From assembly GCA_036260375.1 (NCBI GenBank), contig DASZZZ010000068.1, positions 33,551 through 97,550 of the forward strand: DNA of 64,000 nt. The letters are read 5' to 3'. The notes beneath the pieces are model-generated. The model saw nothing but the letters and a program-made list of their open reading frames with translations, made no database searches and was not told the DNA's origin. Shown here one piece after another: positions 24,247-33,742 of this stretch. Numbering within the stretch: the stretch's first letter is position 1; each line of letters starts with the position of its first letter. This stretch comes from DASZZZ01 sp036260375 (lineage in GTDB: Bacteria; Actinomycetota; CADDZG01; WHSQ01). Both the position numbers and the translations under genes were made by a program.

Positions 24247-25935
24247 TCAGCGCCGGAAGAGGCCCGCGATGCGCGACCGCTCGCGCCGCTCCTCGCCGGC
24301 GCCGTCGTCGCGCCGCTCGCCGTTGCCGGGCGCGGATTCGTAGCTGTGGTAGCGGCGGTAGTACGGATAGTAGTAGTCGTACGGCGACGTTCCCGGGTCG
24401 AACGCGTTCAAGACGGTGCCGATCACGCCCGTCCCCACGCGCTCGAGAGCCTCCTTCGCATGCAGCGTCGCCGAACGGTGGCTCGCGGCCGCGTCGACGA
24501 CGAGGATGCTCCCGCCGACGTGCGACGCGAGGATCGCGGCGTCGGCGACGGGCAGCACGGGCGGCGAGTCGACGAGCACCATGTCGGCGTTGAGCTCGAG
24601 CTCGTTGAGCAGGCGCGCGAGGCGCGGTGACGCGAGCAGCTCGGCGGGGTTGGACGGCACCGGACCGCACGCCAGGATGCGCAGGTTCGGGACGTCGGAG
24701 TCCTGCAGCAGCGACATCGGGTCGTCGTCGACGTCCTCGCCGAGCAGCCACGTCGACAGACCGTGGCGGTTGCGCACGCCGAAGAAGCGCTCGAGGGTCG
24801 GCCGGCGCATGTCGGCCGACAACAGGATCACGCGCTTGCCGGCCTGGGCCAGCGCGGCCCCCAGGTTCGACGTCGTCGACGTCTTGCCCTCACCCGCCGA
24901 CGGGCTCGTGATCAACAGGCTGCGGATGCCCTGCTGCGACGCGATGAACTGCACGCTCGTGCGCAGCGTCCTATAGGCCTCGCTCGCGGTGCCCTTCGGC
25001 TCGGCGGCGACCATGAGCTCGAACGGCTTGGCCGACGCGCCCTTGCTCGGGCGGAACTTCGGCACCGCCGCGAGCACGGGCGCCTCCAGCGCGCGCTCGA
25101 TGTCGGCGCGGCCGCGGAACTTGTCGTCGAGCCGCTCGCGGAAGAACGCGAGGCCGGTCCCGAGGACGACGCCGGCGATCGCGGCGAGCAACCCGTTGAC
25201 GACGTGGTCGGGCGACGACGGCGCGGCCGGGCGCGTCGCGGGCTCGATGACGTCGCCGGCGGCGAGCCGGACGGAGTCCTCGGTCTGGACGCCCTCGAGA
25301 CGCTCCTGCAGCACGCCGAGACGCGCTACGAGCGCGGTGCGCTCGGTCTCGAGCGTCGACACGAGCGCGTCGTCCTCGGCCTTGCGCGCGCGCTCGATGC
25401 GTTCGGCGAGGCCTTCGAGGTTGTCGCGCGTCGCGTCGATGCGGTCCTCGACCGAGCTGCGCGTCGTGATGACGCTCTCGAGCGCCTGGCGCACGCGGAA
25501 GCGGATGTAGTTCTCGGCGAACGAGTTGGCCGCGCGCGCCGCTATGCGCGCGTCGGGCGACGTGTACGTGACGACGAGGACCTCGGTGTCGGCGAGCGCC
25601 TCGACCTCGAGGTCGTCGAGCAGCTCGGTCGGGTCGGCGACGTCGAGCTCCTCGGCCACGAGCTGGGCGACCGGCACCGACGCGACGACCTCCTTCTCGG
25701 TCTGGAGGTTCACCGGCGCCGCGAGCTGGTTCGGCACCGTCGTCACGGTCGCGCTCGGCAACGGGTTGACGAGGACGCGCGCTTCGGCCCGGTAGAGCGG
25801 CGTCTGGCGGAACGAGAGCAGCAGCGCCGCCGCGATCACCACCGCGGTCACGACGAGGATCGTCCACTTGCGGCTCTTGAGGATGCCGAGGTAGTGGCGC
25901 AGATCGGCCGACTCGTCGGCACGGGGGATGTCCAT
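24247..25935 (-). CDS. polysaccharide co-polymerase and BY-kinase (Wzz domain + CpsD-like tyrosine autokinase)
   Basis: 562 residues. The Wzz domain with TM1 (about 23-41) is followed by an external part containing a coiled coil (about 150-220), TM2 (about 245-265), and the cytoplasmic kinase (320-515). Walker A is PSAGEGKT at 345-352, Walker A' LLSADMRRP at 371-379 and Walker B VLVDSPP at 453-459. The C-terminal tail (519-532) is a tyrosine cluster, the site of autophosphorylation in this family. It sets chain length and couples polymerisation to export. It is the first gene of the operon running to 13247. There is no SD, but TAGACT lies 7 nt before the ATG. The likely phosphatase partner is at 4846-5403. 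Confidence 0.93.
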   Translation of the reverse strand: MDIPRADESADLRHYLGILKSRKWTILVVTAVVIAAALLLSFRQTPLYRAEARVLVNPLPSATVTTVPNQLAAPVNLQTEKEVVASVPVAQLVAEELDVADPTELLDDLEVEALADTEVLVVTYTSPDARIAARAANSFAENYIRFRVRQALESVITTRSSVEDRIDATRDNLEGLAERIERARKAEDDALVSTLETERTALVARLGVLQERLEGVQTEDSVRLAAGDVIEPATRPAAPSSPDHVVNGLLAAIAGVVLGTGLAFFRERLDDKFRGRADIERALEAPVLAAVPKFRPSKGASAKPFELMVAAEPKGTASEAYRTLRTSVQFIASQQGIRSLLITSPSAGEGKTSTTSNLGAALAQAGKRVILLSADMRRPTLERFFGVRNRHGLSTWLLGEDVDDDPMSLLQDSDVPNLRILACGPVPSNPAELLASPRLARLLNELELNADMVLVDSPPVLPVADAAILASHVGGSILVVDAAASHRSATLHAKEALERVGTGVIGTVLNAFDPGTSPYDYYYPYYRRYHSYESAPGNGERRDDGAGEERRERSRIAGLFRR

Positions 25936-25942
25936 GGGAGCG

Positions 25943-25948
25943 AGTCTA
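25943..25948 (-). promoter_or_regulatory. -10 box of a likely leaderless operon (BY-kinase)
   Basis: TAGACT on the minus strand, 7 nt before the ATG at 25935. It is the best candidate promoter for the nine-gene polysaccharide operon. No convincing -35 box is seen. Confidence 0.5.
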
Positions 25949-26037
25949 GCGACAACGAGCGACGGCTCCGAGGGGTTTGGGCGGATCTGTGGCGCGCGCC
26001 ACGGCGCCGCGCGCCGGGCCGCGACGACGATGCCGCC

Positions 26038-26673
26038 ATGCGTTCGAAGCCCCCGATCGCGGTCGTGTCGGTCGTCGTCGCGGTCGCGGTTGCGTCGTGC
26101 GGCGGGCGGGCGGTCGATCTCGCGGTGCAGGCGCCCGCGACGATGGCGCGCGAGCCCGTCACGGGCGAGGCCGCGGTCGTGACGCGCGTCGTCGACGGTG
26201 ACACGATCGAGGTCCGGGTCACGGGACGCGCGGGCGCGGCGGTCGGCGGCCGCGCCGACGTGCGGCTCATCGGCATCGACACGCCCGAGTCCGTCGCGCC
26301 CGGGCGGCCCGTCGAGTGCTACGGCCCCGAGGCCGCGGACGCGACCGCGGCGCTGCTCGACGGCGCGCGCGTGCGGCTCGTGCCCGACGTCGAAGAACGC
26401 GACGGGTACGGACGCCTGCTCCGCTACGTGTACGTGGGCGACGAGATGGCCAATGCCCGCCTCGTCGTCAACGGCTACGCGACGGCGTACCCGTACGCTC
26501 CCAACCTCCGCCACTCCGGGCTGTTCGCGGCCCTCGAGCGCGCCGCGCGGGCCGCGGGGCGAGGTCTGTGGGGCGCCGACGCGTGTGGCGCGGGGTCCCA
26601 TGACGCGGCGTCGCCGCGGCGCGCCCTCGTCGCGCGGCGCGAGAGCAGTCGCCGACGGGCTCGTCCGGCCTAG
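26038..26673 (+). CDS. thermonuclease (SNase) family lipoprotein
   Basis: 211 residues. The N-terminus has a hydrophobic segment ending VAVASC, a lipobox, so it is an exported lipoprotein. The nuclease core follows the staphylococcal enzyme closely: VVDGDTIEV, RLIGIDTPES with the catalytic Arg and the Glu of TPE, VECYGPEAADAT, then DGYGRLLRYVYVGDEMANARLV with the second Arg. All three catalytic residues and the calcium-site Asp residues are present. It would degrade extracellular DNA or RNA with calcium. The last 30 residues are Arg/Ala-rich and outside the fold. A 14-bp palindrome (25989-26002) lies between this gene and the divergent BY-kinase gene. Confidence 0.92.
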   Translation: MRSKPPIAVVSVVVAVAVASCGGRAVDLAVQAPATMAREPVTGEAAVVTRVVDGDTIEVRVTGRAGAAVGGRADVRLIGIDTPESVAPGRPVECYGPEAADATAALLDGARVRLVPDVEERDGYGRLLRYVYVGDEMANARLVVNGYATAYPYAPNLRHSGLFAALERAARAAGRGLWGADACGAGSHDAASPRRALVARRESSRRRARPA

Positions 26674-26676
26674 CAT
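26671..26676 (+). promoter_or_regulatory. -10 box overlapping an upstream stop codon
   Basis: TAGCAT, 6 nt before the GTG at 26683. Its first three bases are the stop codon of the thermonuclease gene, so a terminal promoter may be nested in the preceding gene. Confidence 0.35.
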
Positions 26677-26682
26677 GTCCGC

Positions 26683-27233
26683 GTGCGCCTCTCGCTCGCC
26701 GCCCGCGCCGCGTTCGCCGCGCTCGCCGTCGCGGGTCTCGTCGCCTACGCCGTCATCGTCGACCTCGGCGTCAACGCCGGACGCGTCCACCGGGGGGTGT
26801 CGGTCGACGGAGTCGACGTCGGTGGGCTGTCGGAGGTCGAGGCCGCCCGGCTGCTCGCGACGCGTGCCGAGCGGATCCGCTCGGGACCGGGCGTCGAGTT
26901 CGCCCTCGAGGGCCGGACGTTCACGTACCGCATTCGCGCCGCCGACGTCGGTTGGACGCCCGCCCCGACCGAGACCGCGGCCGCGGCGATGGCGGTGGGC
27001 CGGTCGGGCGGACTGGTGCGGGCGCTGTGGGATCGCGCGCGCGCGACGGTCGGCGGCATCGAGCTGACGTGGGGCGCGACCGACGGCCGATTGGTCACCG
27101 GCGTCCTCGACGAGCTTGCGGCGGCGCTCGACGCGCGCGGTGTGACGCTCGATCGCGGGCGCATGCGCTACAAGATCAGGCGCGCCTTCGTCACGGGATC
27201 GACGCGGACGTGGCGGATCCCGGTGACGGGCTC

Positions 27234-27237
<4 letters not shown>
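26683..27237 (+). CDS. exported protein with PG_binding_4 (VanW-type) domain
   Basis: 184 residues with a GTG start. One N-terminal helix (AAFAALAVAGLVAYAVIV) is a signal anchor. The external part begins VHRGVSVDGVDVGGLSEVEAARLL, the pattern of the putative peptidoglycan-binding domain found ahead of VanW and L,D-transpeptidase modules (YoaR/ErfK type). There is no VanW or catalytic module; the protein ends about 160 residues after the helix. It may be a cell-wall binding protein or a shortened relative. It follows the thermonuclease gene by 9 nt. Its TAG stop overlaps the convergent kinase stop by 4 bp (CTAG). Confidence 0.72.
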
Positions 27238-28775
<1,538 letters not shown>

Positions 28776-28902
28776 GCTGGTTCGATTCCCCCGGAAGGGC
28801 CAGGCAAACGGCGCGCGGACGCGCGCATGGCGGGGATCATGGACTCGTGACCGCTACGAGCGCGCCGCCGCCGCGACCGCCCCGCGCCGAAGGACCGGTT
28901 CG

Positions 28903-29622
28903 GTGACGGCGTGGGAGCTCGGCGTCGCCCTGGCGGCGGTGACTCTCGGGTCGCTGGTGCAGGGCGCGCTGGGCTTCGGGCTGTCGCTCGTCGTCGCCCC
29001 GATGCTCTCGCTGGTGCAGCCCGACGCGCTGCCGGCGACGATCCTGTTCCTCGCCCTCCCGATGACCGCGGTCATGGCGCTGCGCGAGCGCGGCGCGGTC
29101 GACGGTCGGGGAGTGGCGTTCGCGAGCGCGGGACGGGTGGTCGGAACGGCCGGCGGCGTGGCGCTCGTGTCGGTCGTCGCGGACGACGGGCTCAGCGTGC
29201 TCGTCGGCGCGGTCATCGTCGCGGCGGTCGCGCTGAGCGTGTTCGGCCCCGCTCTCGAGCCGGGAGCGCGCACGACGCTGCTCGCCGGGGCCGCCTCGGG
29301 CGTCATGGGCACCGTCGCGGCGGTGGGCGGCGCGCCGCTCGCGCTCGCGTACCAGACGCGGCCCGGTCCCGAGGTGCGCTCGACGCTCGCCGTCGTCTTC
29401 GTCGTGGGGACCCTCGTGTCGCTGGGCGCGCTCGCGATCGTCGGACACGTGCGCGCGTGGCACGCGCTCCTGGCGCTGGAGCTGACGCCGGCGATGGCCC
29501 TCGGGCTCGCGCTGAGCGGGCGCGCCGCGAGCCTGCTCGACCGCGCGTGGCTGCGCCCCGCGATCCTGACGTTCGCCGCGCTCGGCGGAGCCGCCGCGGT
29601 GGCCGAGGGCCTGCTCGGCTGA
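28903..29622 (+). CDS. TSUP (TauE/SafE) family permease
   Basis: 239 residues with seven or eight hydrophobic helices and two related halves. The first half has GSLVQGALGFGLSLVVAPML and the second GAASGVMGTVAAVGGAPLALAYQ, the duplicated TauE/SafE signature. The family exports or imports small sulfur-containing or organic anions such as sulfite, sulfoacetate or taurine-derived compounds; the substrate here is not known. GTG start with AAGGA about 9 nt upstream. The stop of a possible 19-residue leader frame beginning at 28847 overlaps this start. Confidence 0.87.
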   Translation: MTAWELGVALAAVTLGSLVQGALGFGLSLVVAPMLSLVQPDALPATILFLALPMTAVMALRERGAVDGRGVAFASAGRVVGTAGGVALVSVVADDGLSVLVGAVIVAAVALSVFGPALEPGARTTLLAGAASGVMGTVAAVGGAPLALAYQTRPGPEVRSTLAVVFVVGTLVSLGALAIVGHVRAWHALLALELTPAMALGLALSGRAASLLDRAWLRPAILTFAALGGAAAVAEGLLG

Positions 29623-29671
29623 CGCGGCGCGCGCCGAGGACGGCACCGCGCCGGTCGCGCACGCGGTCAGC
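29618..29671. terminator. imperfect inverted repeat spanning convergent stop codons
   Basis: GCTGAC (29618-29623) and GTCAGC (29666-29671) pair, with inner GGCGCG and CGCGCC. The two stop codons of the convergent TSUP and MFS genes lie in the outer arms. Confidence 0.35.
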
Positions 29672-30860
29672 GGGACGCTCGCCGCCGGTACGCGTGCCAC
29701 GCGAGTGCGATCGCGGCGGCGATGGCGAACGAGCACGTCACGCCGGCCCAGCCCCACGCGTACGAGCCGAGCCGGTCGACCGACAGCCCGAACGTGAACG
29801 GACCCGCGACGAAGCCGCCGTAGAAGCCCGTCAGGACCCATCCCGACGCGCGTCCGGCGTCGCCGGGGCCGGCCTCCGCGACGACGGCGAGCATGCCGAC
29901 GGAGTTCCACGTGACGGCGGTCGCGCCGAGCAACAGCGCGGCGACCCACAGCAGCGCACCACCGGCGGTGCGGGCGTACAGCACCAGCAAAGCCGCCGCG
30001 GCGGCGCCCGCGGCCATGACCGCGAGGGGCAGCGCGAAGCGCCCCAGCCGCTCGGTGCCCCAACCCCATGCGACGCGCGACACGATCCCCATCGCGCCGA
30101 GTGCGGCGGTCAGCGCGCCGCCCGCGGTGACCGACATGCCGACCGCTTCGCGCGCGTAGAGCGGGAGGTAGTTGGTCGTGGACGACACGCCGAGGCCCAT
30201 GAGGAACGCGTACGCGCCGATCCACGGGACGACGGACGCGGCGGTCGGCCGCGCGCGCGGCCCGGACGCGTCGACGCGCGCGTCGCGTGGCACGACGCGC
30301 AGCGTCGCCAGCGCGCCGGCGACGGGCACGATGACGGTGGCCGCGAGCGCGCGCCGCCATCCGAACGCGCCCGAGGCGGCCGGCAGGAACGATCCGGCGA
30401 AGAACGCGCTCATCTGCACGCCCGCCTGCTTGACACCCATGACGACCCCGCGCTCGCCGGGCGCCACGTGCATCGCGACGAGCTTGTTGGTCGTCGGATT
30501 GCCGGCCGCGATCGCGCATCCCGACACCGCCGCCGCGGCCAGCATCCACGCGTACGACGGTGCGGCCGCCATCGCAAGGGTCGTCACCGCGACGAGCGCC
30601 ATCGACGCCGTCAGCACGCGCCGGCCCCCGAAACGGTCGACGAGCCCGCCGGCGGGGACGGAGCCCGCACCGCCGGCGACGAACGCGGCCGTGGTCAGCA
30701 ACCCCAGCTGCGACCGCGTGATGTCGAACTCGTCGATGAGGAACGGCGCGAGCACGCCGAACGCGCTCGCGCTCAGCGTCCCGGTCGCCATCCCCGTCGC
30801 GAGGATCGCCGCGAACGCGCCGCGCCAGGCACGCGAGCGGGGGTGCGTGACGGCGCCTAT
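29667..30860 (-). CDS. MFS transporter; N-terminal start unclear (possible ATA start)
   Basis: 374 residues from ATG 30791, or 397 if it starts at 30860. Twelve hydrophobic helices are visible, with the MFS loop GGLVDRFGGRRVL after helix 2 and the helix 4-5 region PTTNKLVAMHVAPGERGVVMGVKQAG. The ATG at 30791 would cut the first helix in half: in-frame codons upstream encode GAFAAILATG, which completes it. No ATG, GTG or TTG exists there, but an ATA at 30860 forms ATAG with the TAG stop of the DMT gene, mirroring the GTGA junctions elsewhere. The longer form is given for this reason. Substrate unknown. Confidence 0.8.
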   Translation of the reverse strand: MGAVTHPRSRAWRGAFAAILATGMATGTLSASAFGVLAPFLIDEFDITRSQLGLLTTAAFVAGGAGSVPAGGLVDRFGGRRVLTASMALVAVTTLAMAAAPSYAWMLAAAAVSGCAIAAGNPTTNKLVAMHVAPGERGVVMGVKQAGVQMSAFFAGSFLPAASGAFGWRRALAATVIVPVAGALATLRVVPRDARVDASGPRARPTAASVVPWIGAYAFLMGLGVSSTTNYLPLYAREAVGMSVTAGGALTAALGAMGIVSRVAWGWGTERLGRFALPLAVMAAGAAAAALLVLYARTAGGALLWVAALLLGATAVTWNSVGMLAVVAEAGPGDAGRASGWVLTGFYGGFVAGPFTFGLSVDRLGSYAWGWAGVTCSFAIAAAIALAWHAYRRRASR

Positions 30861-31783
30861 CTGCGCGTCGCGGCGGGCGCCGACTCGGTCGCCGCGGCCT
30901 TGGCGCGCGCGCTGCGCGCCGCCTGCTCGGCGATCGCGATGCCCGCGACGACCAGCAGCGCGCCCACGAGCGTGTCCCATCCGACGCCCTCGTCGAGCAC
31001 GATCCAACCGAGCGCCACGGCGAAGATCGGGATGAGATAGGTGACGAACGACGTCGACGTGGGCCCGATGTCGCCGATGAGGCGGTAGTAGAGGACGTAG
31101 GCGAGACCGGTGCCGAGCACTCCGAGCGCCACCAAGGACGCCCACGGGGCGAGCCCGAACTCCGGTCCCCCGGCCGCGAGCGCGTCGACCAGCGCGATCG
31201 GCAGCATGACGAGCGCCGACAGCCCCACGGTCGCGGCGGCGACGACGAGCGGCGGCAACCCGCGGCTGGTGATCTTGACGCGCGCCCACACGAACGCGAT
31301 CGCGTACGACAGCGCCGCGACCACCACGGCGACCTGGCCGGCGAGCTCGTTGTCGCCGTCACCGAAGCCGAGGATCACGCCGACGCCGGCGAAGCCCAGG
31401 AGCGCGCCGGCGAGCCGTCCCGCCGTGAAACGCTCCTCGCGCAGCGCGAACACCACGATCGCGGCGGTGAACAACGGCGTCGTCGAGTTGAGCACGCCGG
31501 TCATGCTCGACGTGATCCGTTCCTCGCCCCACGTGATGAGCGCGAACGGCAGCACGTTGGCGAGCAACGCCATGACCGCGAGCGCGCGGTACGCGTCGCG
31601 GCCCTCGGGGAGACGGAGGTCCTTGACGCGCACGAGCGTCAGGAGGACCGCGGCGCCGAGCAGCAGGCGCAGCGCGACGAGCTGCAGCGTGCGGACGTCC
31701 TCGAGCGCGACCTTGATGAACAGGTACGACGAACCCCAGATCAGTCCGAGCGCCACGAGCCGCGCTACGTCGGAAGGCTTCAT
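30857..31783 (-). CDS. EamA/DMT family transporter
   Basis: 308 residues with ten helices in two EamA halves. The first half begins LVALGLIWGSSYLFIKVAL and carries NVLPFALITWGEERITSSMTGVL; the second carries YAIAFVWARVKITSRGLP and ends with GWIVLDEGVGWDTLVGALLVVAGIAI. The family exports metabolites or amino acids; no substrate can be assigned. The ATG start has GAGGGG about 10 nt upstream. It is divergent from the class V aminotransferase (119-bp gap) and first in a two-gene unit with the MFS transporter. Confidence 0.92.
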   Translation of the reverse strand: MKPSDVARLVALGLIWGSSYLFIKVALEDVRTLQLVALRLLLGAAVLLTLVRVKDLRLPEGRDAYRALAVMALLANVLPFALITWGEERITSSMTGVLNSTTPLFTAAIVVFALREERFTAGRLAGALLGFAGVGVILGFGDGDNELAGQVAVVVAALSYAIAFVWARVKITSRGLPPLVVAAATVGLSALVMLPIALVDALAAGGPEFGLAPWASLVALGVLGTGLAYVLYYRLIGDIGPTSTSFVTYLIPIFAVALGWIVLDEGVGWDTLVGALLVVAGIAIAEQAARSARAKAAATESAPAATRR

Positions 31784-31902
31784 CGCCGCGTCCCCTCGTC
31801 ACGGGTCTCGAACACGATGCCGGCGTCGGTGCGGAGGTAGCATATGTGCCACGCGCCGCCACGCGGCGACCGAGGCGCGTTCCGCGCCCGCACGAGGAGG
31901 TG

Positions 31903-33018
31903 ATGGGTGCAATGGAGGAGTTGAGTCCGCAAGAGCTTCCGGAGATGCCCGAGCTCATGATCGCGGGGCCGTGTGAGCTCCCCGACGAGGATCTCGCCCT
32001 GCTCGGGCGTCAGGTCATCGCGCACTACGGTGACGTGTGGACGTCGCTGCACAACCGCGTGATCGACGTCCTCGGGAAGCTGCTGGGGACCGACGACCCT
32101 CCGTACCTCATGCCGGGCAGCGGCACGACCGCGCTCGACGCGACGATCATGAACCTGTTCGAGCCGGGCCAGCGCGTCGTCACCGCGTCGAGCGGGTTCT
32201 TCGGCAGCCGTCTCGCGCAGATCGCGCGCTCGCACCGTCTCGAGGTCGTCGAAGTCCCGGTCGAGATCGGGCACGCCGTCGACGTCGGCCGTCTCGCCGA
32301 GGCGGCCGCCGGCGCGCACGGCATCCTCGCGACCCACGTCGAGACCGCGACGGGCGTCAGGCACCCGATCGAGGACATCGCCGCCGTCGCGCGCGAGCTC
32401 GGGGCCCTGTGCGTGATCGACGGGATCGCGTCGGTCGGCGCCGAGCTGCTCGACATCGACGCGATGGGGATCGACGCGGTCGTGACGAGCACGCAGAAGG
32501 GCCTCGGCGGCCCGCCCGGGCTCGGCATCGCGGCCCTCGGCGAGGGCGGGCGCGCCCGCGTCGAGGCGCGCGGCGAGCCGCCGCCGTCGTGGTACCTCGA
32601 CTTCCGGACGTGGGACTGGTACCGGCGCGAGTGGGGCGCGTGGCACCCGCACCCCGTGACGATGCCGACCAACCTCGTGCTCGCGCTCGGCTCGAGCGTC
32701 GAGCGCATCCTCGCGACGGGGCTCGAGGCATGGGTCGCCGAGCGGGCCCGGCTCGCGGCGCGCTGCCGGCAGGGGCTGACCGAGCTCGGGCTCGAGTCCG
32801 TTCCGGCCCCCGGCGTCGGCGCGAACCTCGTCGTCGCGATGTACGCCGAGGACCCGACCGCGATCCAGAAGCACCTTCTTACGCAGGGCATCATGATCTC
32901 CGGCGGGCTCGACCCGCTCATGGGCAAGGCGATCCGCGTCGGCCTCATGGGACGCACCGCGACCGACGAGATGATCGACCGCGTCCTCGCCGGCGTGGCC
33001 GCCGCACTGGGCCGCTGA
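31903..33018 (+). CDS. class V PLP aminotransferase (alanine-glyoxylate/serine-pyruvate type)
   Basis: 371 residues. The N-terminal MIAGPCELPDEDLALLGRQ and the YLMPGSGTTALDATIMNL block bind the cofactor phosphate. CVIDGIASVGAE holds the Asp that pairs with the pyridine nitrogen, and the Schiff-base Lys is in VTSTQKGLGGPPGL. The C-terminal domain ends with the substrate Arg region KAIRVGLMGR. It would transfer the amino group between alanine or serine and glyoxylate or a related oxo acid. The start is ATG at 31903 with GAGGAGG just upstream; ATG at 31912 is an alternative with better spacing. Downstream, 31 nt away, lies a 2-keto acid aldolase. Confidence 0.9.
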   Translation: MGAMEELSPQELPEMPELMIAGPCELPDEDLALLGRQVIAHYGDVWTSLHNRVIDVLGKLLGTDDPPYLMPGSGTTALDATIMNLFEPGQRVVTASSGFFGSRLAQIARSHRLEVVEVPVEIGHAVDVGRLAEAAAGAHGILATHVETATGVRHPIEDIAAVARELGALCVIDGIASVGAELLDIDAMGIDAVVTSTQKGLGGPPGLGIAALGEGGRARVEARGEPPPSWYLDFRTWDWYRREWGAWHPHPVTMPTNLVLALGSSVERILATGLEAWVAERARLAARCRQGLTELGLESVPAPGVGANLVVAMYAEDPTAIQKHLLTQGIMISGGLDPLMGKAIRVGLMGRTATDEMIDRVLAGVAAALGR

Positions 33019-33049
33019 GCGCCACCCGCTCGGGTACGCTGCCGCCATC

Positions 33050-33715
33050 ATGACGTCGAAGCTCCTGGAGTCCCGCGCCGACCGCCTGCGCGACGCGACC
33101 GTGCTCGCGATCTTCCGCATGGCCGCGGCGGAGCACGCCGTCGAGGGCGTCGGCGCGGCGGTCCGCGGCGGCTTCGAGGCGGTCGAGGTCACGATGAACA
33201 CGCCCGGCGCCACGGACGCGCTCGCGGAGCTCGCGGGGCGCGTCGACGCGATCGTCGGCGCGGGGACGGTCCTCGACGCGGAGCAGGTGAAAGAGGCCTA
33301 CGACGCCGGTGCCGAGTTCGTCGTGACGCCGGTCGTCGCGCCCGAGGTCGTCGAGGCGGCGCACGCGCTGTCGCTGCCGGTCGCGCTCGGCGCGTCGACG
33401 CCGACCGAGATCCTCCAGGCGCGCCGCGCCGGCGCCGACTGGGTCAAGGTGTTCCCCGCCGAGCGTCTCGGAGGGCCCGCGTACGTCGAGGACGTGCTCG
33501 GCCCGCTCGCCGGGACGCCGGTCCTAGTGACCGGCGGGCTCACGGCCGAGAACTACCTCGGCTACCTCGACGCGGGAGCGGAGATCGTCGGCTTCGCCGG
33601 CGCGGTGTTCGACGCCGACCTCGCGGCCGAGGGCCGCTACGACGAGCTCGAGCGGCGCGCGATCGACATCAACCGCCGTCTCGACCTCTACTTCACCGAC
33701 CAGGGCGAGGAGTAG
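33050..33715 (+). CDS. eda: KDPG/KHG aldolase family protein
   Basis: 221 residues, slightly above the family norm of about 205-215. It cleaves 2-keto-3-deoxy-6-phosphogluconate or 4-hydroxy-2-oxoglutarate to pyruvate and an aldehyde. The fold motifs are AIFRM, the catalytic Glu in FEAVEVTMNTPGA, VGAGTVLDAEQV, TPVV and the Schiff-base Lys in WVKVFPAERLGG, followed by the phosphate-binding VTGGLTAENYLGYL. The gene may act after the aminotransferase upstream, since both handle small oxo acids (inference). TACGCT lies 9 nt before the ATG, so the transcript may have almost no leader. Confidence 0.92.
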   Translation: MTSKLLESRADRLRDATVLAIFRMAAAEHAVEGVGAAVRGGFEAVEVTMNTPGATDALAELAGRVDAIVGAGTVLDAEQVKEAYDAGAEFVVTPVVAPEVVEAAHALSLPVALGASTPTEILQARRAGADWVKVFPAERLGGPAYVEDVLGPLAGTPVLVTGGLTAENYLGYLDAGAEIVGFAGAVFDADLAAEGRYDELERRAIDINRRLDLYFTDQGEE

Positions 33716-33725
33716 CCGCCGACGC

Positions 33726-33742
33726 GACGGCCGACGGCCGTC
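33726..33742. terminator. inverted repeat between convergent genes
   Basis: GACGGCC and GGCCGTC form a 7-bp stem around GAC in the 25-nt gap between eda and the WS/DGAT gene. It runs into the stop codon of the latter and could terminate both transcripts. Confidence 0.45.

Noticed and set aside
25989..26002. 14-bp palindrome GTGGCGCGCGCCAC as an operator
   Set aside because: Made almost entirely of GC dinucleotides in a GC-rich gap, so chance cannot be excluded. Noted only under the thermonuclease.
25936..26790. N-terminal extension of the BY-kinase frame
   Set aside because: The extension is antisense to the thermonuclease and PG_binding_4 genes. The Wzz start at MDIPRADESADLRHYL is clear.
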